This document shows positions 37,319 to 46,986 of a stretch of 64,000 nucleotides of DNA, one piece after another (the stretch's first letter is position 1; every line of letters begins with the position of its first letter). The stretch lies in assembly GCF_041107455.1 (NCBI RefSeq), contig NZ_JBGBPY010000001.1, positions 3,658,001 through 3,722,000 on the forward strand. The letters run 5' to 3'. This DNA comes from Rhodanobacter humi. Lineage in GTDB: Bacteria; Pseudomonadota; Gammaproteobacteria; Xanthomonadales; Rhodanobacteraceae. Made by a program: the position numbers and the translations under genes. Under the pieces are notes generated by a model. The model was not told the origin of the DNA, ran no database searches, and worked only from the letters and a program-made list of their open reading frames with translations.

Positions 37319-37753
37319 ATGACCCGCCTGCTGCTCGCCGCCCTGCTGTTCGCCGCCACGGGCACCGTTGCCGCCCAGGCCGCCACCGGCCTGCCGATTA
37401 CCAAGGCTCCAGCCGGTGTCGGCGTCTATTTCATTTCGCCGCAGGACGGCGCCACGGTGCCTGCGACCTTCACGGTGCGCTTCGGCCTCAAGGGCATGGG
37501 CGTGGCACCGGCCGGCGTGGCCAGGGAGAACACCGGCCATCATCACCTGCTGATCGACGTGAAGCAGCTGCCCGCCGCCGGCCAGCCGATTCCGAACGAT
37601 GCGCAACACCGGCACTTCGGCGGCGGCCAGACCGAGACCACGCTCACCTTGCCGCCGGGCACGCACACCTTGCAGCTGGAACTGGGCGATGCCAGCCACG
37701 TGCCGTTCGATCCGCCGCTGGTGTCGAAGCGGATCACCGTGCACGTGCAATAG
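37319..37753 (+). CDS. DUF4399 exported protein
   Basis: 144 residues with a signal peptide (cleavage near VAAQA). The rest matches DUF4399: VYFISPQDGATVPATFTVRFGLKGMGVAPAG-type start (seen at about residues 36-66), GHHHLLID in the middle and FGGGQTETTLTLPPGTHTLQL toward the end. Probably a periplasmic beta-sandwich with a possible His metal site (HHH). GAGGAG at 37305-37310 sets the start at 37319. Function unknown. Confidence 0.8.
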   Translation: MTRLLLAALLFAATGTVAAQAATGLPITKAPAGVGVYFISPQDGATVPATFTVRFGLKGMGVAPAGVARENTGHHHLLIDVKQLPAAGQPIPNDAQHRHFGGGQTETTLTLPPGTHTLQLELGDASHVPFDPPLVSKRITVHVQ

Positions 37754-37764
37754 TCAGCGAATAG

Positions 37765-38553
37765 TCAGCGGCCGAAATACACCGCCACGCCGAGCCCGGC
37801 CTGCCATTCGTCGGCGTGGCCGGACAGGCGGTGGCGCGCGCTGGCGTCCAGTTGCACGCGCGGCGTGGCCTGCCAGGCCACGCCGGCGCCGGCCATGCTG
37901 CCGTGGCCGGTCGTGGCGTCGCGCAACAGCGCCGCTTCGGCGTAGACGTTCAGTGTGTGCGTGAGCGCGTAGCCTTCGTTCAACGCCAATAATAGGCTGT
38001 CGCGGCCGCCAGCCCGCACGTCCTGCAGGTACAGCGCCGTGGCGTTGCGCGGGTTCCATTGCCAGTTGAAATCGGCGCCGAGCAGGTATTGCCGTTGCGG
38101 ATTGCGAAACCCGCGCGCGCCGTCGGTGAACTCCACGCTGCCCAGCAGGCCCCAGCTGAAGGCGCCGGAAGCGGGCAGGGCGAATTTCACGCCCAGCGTG
38201 CTGTCGCCGCGACCGTCGTTGCGAAGGTCCGTGCCCGCGCCACTCTGATGCAGGCGATTCCACGAACTGCCCAGTTGCAGTTCCAGCGGACCGCCCAGGC
38301 CCACGCGCAACAGGCTGTCGGTGGTGTATTGCGCGCTGGCGACGCCTGCGTCGCGGCTGCGGTTCCAATCGGGCAGGCCCTGTTCCCAGATGACGTCACC
38401 GGCCCTGAGCACGAGCGGTGTGAAGCCGAGGCCGGGTCGGTCGTAACCGGGGTTGTCGTCGGCCCGCGCCGCGTGAGTCAAGGCCAGCGCGAACAGCGCA
38501 GCGAGTGCGGCAGGGATGTATCGGTGGCGATGGCCGTTTCGTCGGGATCTCAT
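37765..38553 (-). CDS. Outer-membrane beta-barrel protein (phenol MetA-type)
   Basis: 262 residues, signal peptide ending near ARA-DD, then alternating hydrophobic strands and a C-terminal aromatic (VAVYFGR). RPGLGFTPLVLRAGDVIWEQGLP begins the mature part (about residues 40-62). It fits the transporter-like family PF13557 of outer-membrane barrels. ATG 38553 is chosen; an upstream ATG at 38586 is also in frame. It converges with the DUF4399 gene. Substrate unknown. Confidence 0.65.
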   Translation of the reverse strand: MRSRRNGHRHRYIPAALAALFALALTHAARADDNPGYDRPGLGFTPLVLRAGDVIWEQGLPDWNRSRDAGVASAQYTTDSLLRVGLGGPLELQLGSSWNRLHQSGAGTDLRNDGRGDSTLGVKFALPASGAFSWGLLGSVEFTDGARGFRNPQRQYLLGADFNWQWNPRNATALYLQDVRAGGRDSLLLALNEGYALTHTLNVYAEAALLRDATTGHGSMAGAGVAWQATPRVQLDASARHRLSGHADEWQAGLGVAVYFGR

Positions 38554-38650
38554 GCCGGGGTTCCGTGGTCGGGGCGATGTCGCCATGACGGTCACCACAG
38601 GCGAGCGTACTATGTCGCCCGAGCCCATCCGATCCCCACGGAGGTGCGCC

Positions 38651-38965
38651 ATGCAACGCATGCTGCTTGTCCTCGCCCTGGGCATGCCCGGTGCTGCCTG
38701 GGCCGGTCTGCCGATGCCGCAGGATGCGCCGGCGCCGTCCACTGCACCGAGTCACCATCCGCGCCTGTTCGAGGTGAAGTTTGTCCTGCGGCCGGCGCCG
38801 AAGCAGGGCGACGGCCTGCCGCGCATCCGGTTCGACAACCAGGCGCCCGCGATCGTGCCGGTGCCTCGGGATCGGCAGGCCTATCGCCGACTCGGCTGGC
38901 CCGGCCCCGGGCCGAACGTGGAAATCTGCGAGAGCTGGGCCTGCGAGACCTTCGTCCAGCGCTAA
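38651..38965 (+). CDS. Small exported protein, unknown
   Basis: 104 residues. A near-ideal GGAGGT ribosome site sits 6 bases before ATG 38651. A short signal peptide (MQRMLLVLALGMPGAAWA) is followed by a Pro-rich mature part with a single Cys pair near the end (CESWAC). No family recognised. It ends 55 bases before gltX. Confidence 0.6.
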   Translation: MQRMLLVLALGMPGAAWAGLPMPQDAPAPSTAPSHHPRLFEVKFVLRPAPKQGDGLPRIRFDNQAPAIVPVPRDRQAYRRLGWPGPGPNVEICESWACETFVQR

Positions 38966-39020
38966 ACGCCGCGCGGCCATCGGGTAGAATCACGCGTTTC
39001 CAGTCGTTGCCCATGCCCCG

Positions 39021-40421
39021 ATGACCGTCCGCACCCGTTTCGCCCCCAGCCCCACCGGTTTCCTGCACATCGGCGGCGCGCGCACCGCGCTGTACTGCTG
39101 GCTGGAGGCGCGCCGGCGCGGCGGCGAATTCCTGCTGCGCATCGAGGACACCGACCGCGAGCGTTCCACCGACGAAGCGGTGCAGGCGATCCTCGACGCG
39201 ATGGCCTGGCTGGAGCTTTCCGCCGACGCGGCGCCGGTCTACCAGACGCATCGCCTCGCCCGCTACACGGAAGTGGCCGAGCGCCTGCTCGCCGAGGGCA
39301 AGGCCTATTACGCCTACGAGAGCAAGGAGGAGATCGAGGCGATGCGCGAAGCCGCGATGGCGAAGGGCGAGAAGCCCCGCTACAACGGTTACTACCGCGA
39401 CCGCAACGAACCCTGTCGCGACGACCCGAACCGGGTGATCCGCTTCAGGAACCCGCTGGAAGGCGCGGTGGTGTTCGAGGACAAGGTGAAGGGCCGGGTG
39501 GAATGGTCCAACGCCGAGCTGGACGACCTGGTGATCTTCCGCTCCGACGGCTGGCCCACCTACAACTTCGCCGTGGTGGTGGACGACATCGACATGGGCA
39601 TCACCGAGGTGATCCGCGGCGACGACCACGTCAACAACACGCCGCGCCAGATCAACATCTACCACGCGCTGGGCGCGCCGGTGCCGGAGTTCGCGCACCT
39701 GCCGATGATCCTCGACAAGGAGGGCAAGAAGCTCTCCAAGCGCACCAATTCGGTGAGCGTGATGGAGTACCGCGAGGAAGGCTACCTGCCGCACGCGATC
39801 CTCAATTACCTGGTGCGCCTGGGCTGGTCGCATGGCGACCAGGAGATCTTCTCGCGCGAAGAGATGATCCGGCTGTTCGACATCGCCGACGTCAACAAGG
39901 CCGCCTCGCGCTTCGATACCGAGAAGCTCAAGTGGCTGAACCAGCATTACCTGAAGACCGACGAGCCCGCCACGCTGGCGCCCGAGTTCGCCTGGCATCT
40001 GGCGCGCGCCGGCATCGACGCGGCGCGTGGCCCCGCGCCCGCCGACGTGATCGTGGCGCTGCGCGACCGCGTGCACACGCTGAAGGAAATGGTCGAGCGC
40101 GCGAAACTCTGGTACGGCCCCATCACCGAGTGGGACGACAAGGCAGTGGCCAAGCATCTGAAGAACGACAGCGCAGTGGCCGTGCTGGAAGCGGCCAAGG
40201 CGTTGCTGACGGACGTCGAATGGAAGCCGGAGGCCATCCACGGCGTGATCGAGCAGGTGGCCGCGAAGCTGGAACTGGGCATGGGCAAGATCGCCCAGCC
40301 GCTGCGCGTGGCGATGACCGGCACCCAGGTGTCGCCGTCGATCGACCACACCATCTATCTGTGCGGCCGCGCCGAGGCGTTGAAGCGCATCGACCACGCG
40401 CTGGTGTTGGCGCGCGGCTGA
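39021..40421 (+). CDS. gltX: Glutamyl-tRNA synthetase
   Basis: Class I aminoacyl-tRNA synthetase, 466 residues. The HIGH motif is in [13 protein letters not shown] and the KMSKS motif is KKLSKRTN. The N-terminal Rossmann fold with [10 protein letters not shown] and the helical anticodon-binding domain are normal, with Cys/His zinc residues absent, as in many discriminating GltX. Start [13 protein letters not shown]. Confidence 0.96.
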   Translation: MTVRTRFAPSPTGFLHIGGARTALYCWLEARRRGGEFLLRIEDTDRERSTDEAVQAILDAMAWLELSADAAPVYQTHRLARYTEVAERLLAEGKAYYAYESKEEIEAMREAAMAKGEKPRYNGYYRDRNEPCRDDPNRVIRFRNPLEGAVVFEDKVKGRVEWSNAELDDLVIFRSDGWPTYNFAVVVDDIDMGITEVIRGDDHVNNTPRQINIYHALGAPVPEFAHLPMILDKEGKKLSKRTNSVSVMEYREEGYLPHAILNYLVRLGWSHGDQEIFSREEMIRLFDIADVNKAASRFDTEKLKWLNQHYLKTDEPATLAPEFAWHLARAGIDAARGPAPADVIVALRDRVHTLKEMVERAKLWYGPITEWDDKAVAKHLKNDSAVAVLEAAKALLTDVEWKPEAIHGVIEQVAAKLELGMGKIAQPLRVAMTGTQVSPSIDHTIYLCGRAEALKRIDHALVLARG

Positions 40422-40446
40422 AGCCGCAGGCGGGCAGGGCGACGTC

Positions 40447-40725
40447 GTGCATGAGCTGCTGATCCGTGCCATGCAAGGCGTCGATCCCGACGCGCCGGGC
40501 GCGTTCTGGCACGTCTTCCTCAACCTGTGGGCGATGATGCCCTGGGCCGCGCTGTTCTGGTGGAACCTGCTGTTCGTGGCGGTGGGCGCGCTGCTGGGCT
40601 GGTGGCGCGGGCGCCTCTGGGAAGGCGTCGCCTGGGCCTGGGTACTGGGGCCGATCGGCTGGATCGTGCTGTGGCTGCGCACGCGTGTCCGCGCGCGCTC
40701 GGCGCCGCCGCCGCTGCCACGTTGA
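40447..40725 (+). CDS. Small membrane protein
   Basis: 92 residues with two transmembrane segments (about 28-50 and 58-76) and a basic C-terminus. Starts at GTG 40447, 26 bases after gltX, with AGGG upstream. No family recognised. Its 3' end lies 65 bases before the zur start. Confidence 0.6.
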   Translation: MHELLIRAMQGVDPDAPGAFWHVFLNLWAMMPWAALFWWNLLFVAVGALLGWWRGRLWEGVAWAWVLGPIGWIVLWLRTRVRARSAPPPLPR

Positions 40726-40789
40726 TTCGCCGGGCCGTGCCCGCATCTTCCCGTTGGCGGGCATGTATCATCCCCGCGAGGAGAGCCCC

Positions 40790-41275
40790 TTGGTACACGA
40801 CGTCACCCGCATGCCGCACGCCCATCATTCGCACCACCATGATGCGAAGGGTTTCGTGCGCGAGGTGGCGCATGTCAGCGAGGAGCGGGGTCTGCGCCTG
40901 ACCCCGCTGCGCATGGAAGTGCTGGAGCTGGTCGCCGCCGCGGCCAAGCCGGTGAAGGCCTACGACCTGCTCGACCAGTTGCGCGAGAAGCACGGCAACG
41001 CGGCGCCGCCCACGGTGTACCGCGCACTGGATTTCCTGCTGGAGCAGGGCTTCATCCACAAGCTGGAATCGATCAACGCCTTCGTCTCCTGCCATCACCC
41101 GGCCGAGGCGCACCAGGTGCCGTTCCTGATCTGCGATGTCTGTTCCGGCGCCGAGGAAGTCTGCGACGAACGCGTCGCGGAACTGATCGAGGCGCAGGCC
41201 AAGGCGCTGGGCTTCCGCGCCCAGGCGCAGACGCTGGAAGTGCACGGCGTCTGCAAGCGCTGCCGCAAGCCCTGA
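40790..41275 (+). CDS. zur: Zinc uptake regulator Zur (Fur family)
   Basis: Zinc-responsive repressor of the Fur family. About 161 residues from TTG 40790, which has GAGGAG 6 bases upstream; ATG 40811 (MPHAHHSHHHD) is the alternative. A His-rich N-terminus precedes the winged helix (LTPLRMEVLELV...PTVYRALDFLLEQG). The regulatory zinc sites are in CHHPAEAHQVPFLICDVC and the final CKRC, a Zur-like layout. It precedes a merC-like gene with a Zur-type operator, supporting the Zur over Fur assignment. Confidence 0.85.
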   Translation: MVHDVTRMPHAHHSHHHDAKGFVREVAHVSEERGLRLTPLRMEVLELVAAAAKPVKAYDLLDQLREKHGNAAPPTVYRALDFLLEQGFIHKLESINAFVSCHHPAEAHQVPFLICDVCSGAEEVCDERVAELIEAQAKALGFRAQAQTLEVHGVCKRCRKP

Positions 41276-41318
41276 TCCGGTGCCGCCGCTGGCCGCACGG
41301 CCGCTTGTGCAGTGCGAT

Positions 41319-41333
41319 TGTTATAAAGTAACA
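41319..41333 (+). promoter_or_regulatory. Zur-type operator overlapping the merC-like start region
   Basis: TGTTATAAAGTAACA has perfect TGTTA/TAACA arms, the core of gammaproteobacterial Zur boxes (TGTTATANTATAACA-like). It lies 8 bases before the merC-like ATG, immediately downstream of zur. Confidence 0.65.
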
Positions 41334-41341
41334 TTGGCCGC

Positions 41342-41851
41342 ATGGACAGGATCGCAAGCTCCGCCGAAGCCGACAGCGTGCTGCTGGACCCCATGGCGAT
41401 GGGGTCCGTCATTGTGGGCGACGCGCCGAGGTCCACGCGCTGGTGGCATCTGGCCGATCGCGTGGGCGCCACCGCCTCGTTCCTGTGCGCGATCCACTGC
41501 GCGCTGCTGCCGTTCGTGCTGACCGTGTTGCCGCTGCTGGGCCTGGGCTTCCTGGCGGGGCATCGCTTCGAACGCGGCTTCGTGATGTTCGCCGCCACGC
41601 TGGCGCTGTTTGCCCTGGTCGGCGGCTATCGCCGGCATCGCCGGTCGTTGCCGCTGCTGCTGGCCGCGCCGGGACTGGCGCTGCTGCTGCTCGGCGTCAC
41701 CTGGGCGATCAACTATCCGATTCTCGTGCACAGCGTGATGGTCACCTGCGGTGGCCTGCTGCTGGCCTCGGCGCATTTCGTGAACCTGTACATCGATCGC
41801 CGCTACGGCCTTGCCGCCATGCACGTGCACGGCGCGCAGTGCGCGCACTGA
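41342..41851 (+). CDS. MerC-domain membrane protein
   Basis: 169 residues, four transmembrane helices of the MerC fold. The Cys pair is in CAIHCALLPF. MerC proteins move divalent metals across the inner membrane. No mer genes are nearby, and the Zur-type operator in front suggests a role in zinc (not mercury) uptake that is repressed when zinc is plentiful. The CDF exporter follows 46 bases later; the two would act in opposite directions on zinc. Confidence 0.8.
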   Translation: MDRIASSAEADSVLLDPMAMGSVIVGDAPRSTRWWHLADRVGATASFLCAIHCALLPFVLTVLPLLGLGFLAGHRFERGFVMFAATLALFALVGGYRRHRRSLPLLLAAPGLALLLLGVTWAINYPILVHSVMVTCGGLLLASAHFVNLYIDRRYGLAAMHVHGAQCAH

Positions 41852-41897
41852 AGCGCGGTGATTGTGTAACGCCGACCACGCTTCCTAGCATGCGCGC

Positions 41898-42863
41898 ATG
41901 AGCGCCACGCCTTCCTGCCAGCACGACCATCCGCATTCGGCGGTGGCGTCCGATCACGAACACGATCACGCGGCGCATGCCGGCACGCGCGGCCGCAAGC
42001 TGCTCGTGGCCTTCGTGCTGACCACGCTCACCATGCTGGCCGAAGTGGTCGGCGGCCTGTGGTCCGGCTCGCTGGCCCTGCTCACCGACGGCGGCCACAT
42101 GATGGTGGACGCGCTGGCCCTGCTGATGGCCTTCGTCGGCGCGCGCCTGGCGCTGCGACCGGCGGACGCGCGGCGCAGCTACGGCTACGGACGGATGGAG
42201 GTGCTGGTCGGCTTCGTCAACGCGCTCAGCCAGTTCGTGCTGGTGGCCTGGGTGGTGTACGAGGCGATCCAGCGCCTGCTGCATCCGGGCGAGATCCTGT
42301 CGGGTGTGATGCTGGTCGTGGCCATCGTCGGCCTGCTGGTGAACCTCTTGGTGCTGCGCAGCCTGCACGGGCATGCGCACGACGACGTGAACCTGGCCGG
42401 CGCGACGCTGCACGTGCTGGGTGACCTGCTGGGTTCGGTGGCCGCGGTGCTGGCCGCGCTGGCGATCCGCTGGTTCGGCTGGCTGTGGGCCGACCCGCTG
42501 CTGTCGCTGCTGGTGGCGGTGCTGATCCTGGGCAGCGCATGGCGCCTGTTGCGCCGTTCCGCCCACATCCTGCTGGAGGGAGTGCCGGACGGCATGGACA
42601 GTGCCGAGGTGGAGGCCGCGTTGCGCGGCGCCGATGCCTCGATCCGCGGCATTCACCACTTGCACGTGTGGCAGCTGGCTTCCGGTTCGCGCATGGCCAC
42701 CTTGCATGCCGAACTGCACGATCCGGCCGCCGCCGCGCACGCGCTGCGCGCGATCAACCGTCTGCTGCAGGAGCGCTTCGGCATCCAGCACGTCACCGTG
42801 CAGATCGATCCGGAGGCCTGCCTCGACCCGCCGCAGGGCTGCGCTGGCCACGGTCACGGCTGA
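41898..42863 (+). CDS. CDF family zinc/cadmium exporter (CzcD/ZitB-like)
   Basis: 321 residues, six transmembrane helices. Metal-site HxxxD pairs are in GGHMMVDALALL (TM2) and TLHVLGDLLGS (TM5). A His-rich N-terminus (HDHPH, HEHDHAAH) and a C-terminal cytoplasmic domain with GHGHG complete the pattern. Exports Zn2+/Cd2+ in exchange for protons. Its place after zur and the merC-like gene groups zinc homeostasis genes, although the exporter itself would normally be induced by zinc excess. Confidence 0.9.
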   Translation: MSATPSCQHDHPHSAVASDHEHDHAAHAGTRGRKLLVAFVLTTLTMLAEVVGGLWSGSLALLTDGGHMMVDALALLMAFVGARLALRPADARRSYGYGRMEVLVGFVNALSQFVLVAWVVYEAIQRLLHPGEILSGVMLVVAIVGLLVNLLVLRSLHGHAHDDVNLAGATLHVLGDLLGSVAAVLAALAIRWFGWLWADPLLSLLVAVLILGSAWRLLRRSAHILLEGVPDGMDSAEVEAALRGADASIRGIHHLHVWQLASGSRMATLHAELHDPAAAAHALRAINRLLQERFGIQHVTVQIDPEACLDPPQGCAGHGHG

Positions 42864-42940
42864 ACCGGGCACCGCGCCGTCTATGGCGCCGACGGCGGCG
42901 CTGCTATCATGGTCCGCCATCACGCATTGAGGAGATTCCC

Positions 42941-43102
42941 ATGGGCAAGGGCGATCGCAAGACCCGTCGCGGCAAGACCTACCGCGGCAGCTACGGCAAC
43001 ACCCGCGCGCACGGCGCGCAGCCGGCGGTGGTCGGCGCCAAGCCGACCGTGACCAAGCCGGTCGCCGTGAAGAAGGCTGCGCCGAAGAAGAAGTCGGCCT
43101 GA
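42941..43102 (+). CDS. 30S ribosomal protein bTHX
   Basis: 53 residues. The N-terminal half MGKGDRKTRRGKTYRGSYGN matches bTHX (Thx), a small protein bound to the 30S head. The C-terminal half is a Lys/Ala/Pro tail ending KKKSA. GGAG lies 7 bases before the ATG, with TATCAT at 42905-42910 as a possible -10. A strong terminator follows. Confidence 0.85.
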   Translation: MGKGDRKTRRGKTYRGSYGNTRAHGAQPAVVGAKPTVTKPVAVKKAAPKKKSA

Positions 43103-43129
43103 ACCGCTTCCGCCACGTGTCACGAAAGA

Positions 43130-43151
43130 CCCCGCCACGGCGGGGTTTTTT
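43130..43151 (+). terminator. Terminator after bTHX
   Basis: CCCCGCC at 43130-43136 pairs with GGCGGGG at 43139-43145 (loop AC) and is followed by TTTTTT. Confidence 0.85.
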
Positions 43152-43196
43152 GTGCCCGTCGTTCCCGGGATCCCTGGGCGGAACCTTGCCAGTCGC

Positions 43197-43219
43197 TCCG
43201 GGCCATCGCTGGTGCGATG
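43197..43219. repeat. CATCGC-TGG-GCGATG hairpin repeat, copy 2
   Basis: CCGGGCCATCGCTGGTGCG matches the copy at 29402-29423 with one change in the loop. In the 281-base gap between bTHX and hisR, which otherwise holds only the terminator and the his promoter. Confidence 0.5.
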
Positions 43220-43322
43220 CCGGACGCCGCTGCCGGCGATTTTGCGCGGGCCCGTCGGCTCGGGTGCATCGACCGACGCGCATGCCGTGACGATGCGCTG
43301 AACGCAGCATGGCGCCTGCCGC

Positions 43323-43351
43323 TTGCGCCTGGCGCCGGTGCTCCCTACAAT
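43323..43351 (+). promoter_or_regulatory. his operon promoter
   Basis: TTGCGC at 43323-43328 and TACAAT at 43346-43351, with a 17-base spacer. The predicted start of transcription lies just before the HisR operator. Confidence 0.65.
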
Positions 43352-43362
43352 GCTGATCCATT

Positions 43363-43380
43363 GTACTAACGCGTTAATAC
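43363..43380 (+). promoter_or_regulatory. HisR (TrpR-type) operator
   Basis: GTACTAACGCGTTAATAC is an almost perfect palindrome with the CTAG/TTAA style of TrpR operators. It lies between the -10 and the ATG of the TrpR-like gene, at the predicted transcription start, so binding would block the whole his operon. Confidence 0.6.
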
Positions 43381-43383
43381 ATT

Positions 43384-43719
43384 ATGAAACGTCGATCGCT
43401 GGATCCCGAGACGCCCGTCGAGTCGGCCGAGCTGAGCCTGTGCGAGGCGCTGCTGTCGCTGAAGAATGCGGTGGAGATGGACGCTTTCCTGCGCGACTTG
43501 TGCACGCCGGCCGAGCTGGAGGTGTTGGTGGACCGCTGGCGCGTGGTGCCGTACCTGCTTGACGGCGTGGCCTACCGCGAGATCCACGAGCGCACCGCGG
43601 TGAGCATCACCACGATCGGCCGCGTGGCGCGCTTCCTCACCCAGGGCAACGGCGGCTACCTGGCGGCCGCGGCACGCGCCTCGCGCCGTCGCGCGGCGGC
43701 GAAGAAGGTGCGCGCATGA
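43384..43719 (+). CDS. hisR: TrpR/YerC-family repressor of the his operon
   Basis: 111-residue helical DNA-binding protein of the TrpR/YerC superfamily. The core is LCTPAELEVLVDRWRVVPYLL, and the helix-turn-helix runs through YREIHERTAVSITTIGRVARFL. Its place as first gene of the his operon, with a TrpR-type palindrome in front, supports the HisR role described for Xanthomonadales (histidine-responsive repressor). It overlaps hisG by ATGA (43716-43719). Confidence 0.85.
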   Translation: MKRRSLDPETPVESAELSLCEALLSLKNAVEMDAFLRDLCTPAELEVLVDRWRVVPYLLDGVAYREIHERTAVSITTIGRVARFLTQGNGGYLAAAARASRRRAAAKKVRA

Positions 43720-44609
43720 AGCCGCGCGATCGCCTGCGCATCGCGATGCAGAAGTCCGGCCGGCTCACCGAGCCGGCGCTGGAGCTGCTCAAGCGCTGTG
43801 GCCTCACCTTCCGGCAAAGCCGCGACAAGTTGTTCTGCTTCGGCGAAGGCGAGCCGGTGGACCTGCTGCTGGTGCGTGACGACGACATTCCCGGCCTGAT
43901 CGCGCAGGGCGTATGCGAGCTTGGCATCGTGGGCCGCAATGTGCTCGACGAATTCCGCCTCACGGTGGGGCGGGAGAGCGAGCCGCTGGCCGAGTTGCGG
44001 CCGCTGGGCTTCGGGCGCTGCCGGTTGTCCATCGCCGTGCCGCAGGAATTCGATTACCGCGAGCCGACGCAACTGGCCGGACGGCGCATCGCTACCTCGT
44101 ATCCGGGCCTGCTCGGCGCGTGGCTGCGCGAGCGTGGGGTCGCGGCCGGCGTGGTGACTTTGGCCGGCTCGGTGGAGATCGCGCCCAAGCTGGGCACCGC
44201 GGACGCGATCTGCGACCTGGTGCAGAGCGGTGGCACCTTGGTGGCGAACCAGTTGCGCGAGGTCGACGTGCTGCTGGAGAGCGAGGCGGTGCTGGCCGGT
44301 CCGCAGGCCCTGCCGGCGGACGAGCGCGGCGACCTGGTCGAGCTGCTGCTGAAGCGGTTGGACGGCGTGATCCAGGTGCGCGAATCGCGCCTGCTGCTGC
44401 TGCAGACCCCGCGCCACGCGCTGGATGCGGTGACGCGGCTGCTGCCCGGCGGCCCGCAGCCGACCCTGCTGCCAGTGGCCGGCCAGCCCGACCAGCTGAT
44501 GCTGCAGGCGCTGTGCGCGGGCGAGGTGAGCTGGCGCCAGCTGGAAGAGATCAAGAAAGCCGGCGCGCGCGAGATGTTCGTGCTGCCGGTGGAGAAGATG
44601 TTGGCATGA
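43716..44609 (+). CDS. hisG: ATP phosphoribosyltransferase (long form)
   Basis: First step of histidine synthesis: ATP plus PRPP. 297 residues, the long form with a C-terminal regulatory domain that binds histidine. PRPP site [14 protein letters not shown] is clear; the start [20 protein letters not shown] is typical. ATGA overlaps with hisR and hisD. Confidence 0.95.
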   Translation: MKPRDRLRIAMQKSGRLTEPALELLKRCGLTFRQSRDKLFCFGEGEPVDLLLVRDDDIPGLIAQGVCELGIVGRNVLDEFRLTVGRESEPLAELRPLGFGRCRLSIAVPQEFDYREPTQLAGRRIATSYPGLLGAWLRERGVAAGVVTLAGSVEIAPKLGTADAICDLVQSGGTLVANQLREVDVLLESEAVLAGPQALPADERGDLVELLLKRLDGVIQVRESRLLLLQTPRHALDAVTRLLPGGPQPTLLPVAGQPDQLMLQALCAGEVSWRQLEEIKKAGAREMFVLPVEKMLA

Positions 44610-45913
44610 AGCGGATCGATTGGAACGCGCTCGACGAGCAGGCCCGCAGCGAGGCACTGGCGCGCCCGGCGCAGACGCGCGCGGCGGCATTGCGCGACGG
44701 CGTGGCTCGCATCATCGCGGACGTACGGGTGCGTGGCGATGCGGCCCTGCGCGAGCTGAGCGCGAAATACGATCGCTGCGCACTGACGGCACTCGAGGTC
44801 GCCGACGCCGAGTTCGCAGCCGCCGAGGCAGCGCTGGACCCCGCTCTGAAGGCGGCGATCCGCGAAGCCGCCGCGCGCATCGAGACCTTTCACCGTGCGG
44901 CCGCGCCGCAACCAATAGGCGTGGACACGGCGCCCGGCGTGCGGGTGGAGCGCATGCTTCGCCCCATCAGCCGCGTGGGCCTGTACGTGCCGGCGGGCAG
45001 CGCGCCACTGCCGTCGACCGCGCTGATGCTGGGCGTGCCAGCGCGCATCGCCGGTTGCTGCGAGGTAGTGCTGTGCTCGCCCGCGCGCGCGGACGGCCGT
45101 TGCGATGACGCAGTGCTGTATGCCGCCCGCCTCACCGGCGTGCACAAGGTGTTCAAGCTGGGCGGCGCGCAGGCGATCGCGGCGATGGCCTACGGCACGG
45201 CCTCCGTGCCGAAGTGCGACAAGCTGTTCGGCCCCGGCAACGCCTGGGTCACCGAGGCCAAGCTGCAGGTGTCGTCGGAACCGGACGGCGCGGCGATCGA
45301 CATGCCGGCCGGTCCGTCCGAGGTGCTGGTGATCGCCGACGCGGCGGCGAACCCTGTCTTCGTCGCCGCCGACCTGTTGTCGCAGGCCGAGCACGGACCG
45401 GATTCGCAGGTGATCCTGCTCAGCGATTCGGCCGCGCTGCTGGATCGCGTCGCGCTGGAGGTCGAACGGCAATGCGCCGAACTGCCGCGCGCGGAAATCG
45501 CCCGGCAGGCGCTGGCGCAGAGCCGGCTGATCGCGGTGGCCTCGCTGGCGCAGGCAGTCGAGGTGAGCAATCGCTACGCGCCCGAGCACCTGATCCTGCA
45601 GGTGACGACGCCGCGGCGGCTGCTCGATGGCATCGCGAGCGCCGGTTCGGTCTTCCTGGGCGCATGGACGCCCGAGTCGGTGGGCGACTACTGCAGCGGC
45701 AGCAACCACGTGCTGCCGACCTATGGTTACGCACGCAGCTACAGCGGCGTGTCGGTGGCCAGCTATCAGAAGCAGATCACCGTGCAGGAGCTCAGCGCCG
45801 ACGGCCTGCGCGGCATCGGCCCCTGCACCGCCACGTTGGCGGCGGCCGAACAACTGGAGGCGCACCGCCGCGCGGTGACGCTGCGACTGACCGAACTGGA
45901 GTCCATGACATGA
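44606..45913 (+). CDS. hisD: Histidinol dehydrogenase
   Basis: Last two oxidation steps, histidinol to histidine, NAD+-dependent, zinc enzyme. 435 residues. [46 protein letters not shown] and the Glu/His of AEHGPDSQ and YAPEHL are the catalytic and metal segments. ATGA overlap at both ends. Confidence 0.95.
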   Translation: MKRIDWNALDEQARSEALARPAQTRAAALRDGVARIIADVRVRGDAALRELSAKYDRCALTALEVADAEFAAAEAALDPALKAAIREAAARIETFHRAAAPQPIGVDTAPGVRVERMLRPISRVGLYVPAGSAPLPSTALMLGVPARIAGCCEVVLCSPARADGRCDDAVLYAARLTGVHKVFKLGGAQAIAAMAYGTASVPKCDKLFGPGNAWVTEAKLQVSSEPDGAAIDMPAGPSEVLVIADAAANPVFVAADLLSQAEHGPDSQVILLSDSAALLDRVALEVERQCAELPRAEIARQALAQSRLIAVASLAQAVEVSNRYAPEHLILQVTTPRRLLDGIASAGSVFLGAWTPESVGDYCSGSNHVLPTYGYARSYSGVSVASYQKQITVQELSADGLRGIGPCTATLAAAEQLEAHRRAVTLRLTELESMT

Positions 45914-46986
45914 GTGTGCTCGATCTCGCGCGGGCGGAAATCCGCGCCTTGCAGCCGTATTCCTCGGCGCGCATGGAAGCCAGCGGCGGCGAGCTGCTGC
46001 TCAACGCAAACGAATCGGCGTGGGCGCCCACCGGCGACAACGGCGCGGGCTGCAACCGTTATCCCGACCCGCAGCCGGCCGCGCTGGTGGATGCGCTGGC
46101 GCGGTTGTACGGCGTGCGCCGCGAACAGCTGCTGGTGGGGCGTGGCAGCGACGAGGCGATCGACCTGCTGGTGCGTGCGTTCTGCCGCGCCGGCCGCGAC
46201 GCGATCCTGGTGCAGCCGCCCACCTTCGGCATGTACGCGGTGTGTGCACGCATCCAGGATGCCGCCGTGGTCGAGGTGCCGCTGCGCCACGACTTCACGC
46301 TGGACGTGGACGCCGTGCTCGCCGCGCTGACGCCCGCGGTGAAGCTGGTATTCGTCTGCACGCCGAACAACCCCGCTGGCAGCGTGGTGCCGCGCGCCGA
46401 CATCGAGCGGCTGGTGCGGGCGCTGGACGGTCGTGCGTTGCTGGTGGTGGACGAGGCCTACGTGGAGTTCGCCGACGAGGGCAGCGTGACCGACCTGCTC
46501 GACCGTTACGACAATCTCGCCGTACTGCGCACGTTGTCCAAGGCCTGGGCGCTGGCTGGTGCGCGCATCGGTTGCCTGCTGGCGCATCCGGAGGTGATCG
46601 CGCTGCTGCGCCGGATCATGCCGCCGTATCCGCTGCCGCTGCCCAGCGTGGACGCGGCCCTGCTCGCGCTGTCGGGCTGGGGCCAGGCGAACGCGCTGGC
46701 GCATATCGGCGTGGTGCGTGCCGAGCGCGCACGCATGCGCGCGTCGCTGGCCGGCCTGCCGGGCGTGCGTGGCGTGCTGCCCTCGCAGGCGAATTTCCTC
46801 ACCGTGCGCTTCGACGATGCCGGCGCCGCGTATAGCCGGCTGTTCGATGCGGGCATCGTGGTGCGCGACGTGCGGCGCTATCCAGGCCTGGATGATGCAC
46901 TGCGCATCACCATTGGTGCGCCGGCGGAAAACGAGCGGGTGCTGGCTGCCTTGGCGTTTCCCGCACAGGCGCGGGGCGTGGCATGA
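45910..46986 (+). CDS. hisC: Histidinol-phosphate aminotransferase
   Basis: PLP-dependent class I/II transaminase, 358 residues. The PLP-Lys is in [24 protein letters not shown] near the start, [11 protein letters not shown], and VVDEAYVEF are family motifs. ATGA overlaps hisD and hisB. Confidence 0.95.
   Translation: MSVLDLARAEIRALQPYSSARMEASGGELLLNANESAWAPTGDNGAGCNRYPDPQPAALVDALARLYGVRREQLLVGRGSDEAIDLLVRAFCRAGRDAILVQPPTFGMYAVCARIQDAAVVEVPLRHDFTLDVDAVLAALTPAVKLVFVCTPNNPAGSVVPRADIERLVRALDGRALLVVDEAYVEFADEGSVTDLLDRYDNLAVLRTLSKAWALAGARIGCLLAHPEVIALLRRIMPPYPLPLPSVDAALLALSGWGQANALAHIGVVRAERARMRASLAGLPGVRGVLPSQANFLTVRFDDAGAAYSRLFDAGIVVRDVRRYPGLDDALRITIGAPAENERVLAALAFPAQARGVA

Noticed and set aside
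41342-41851. Mercury resistance
   Set aside because: No merR, merA, merT or merP; the Zur-type operator points to zinc.
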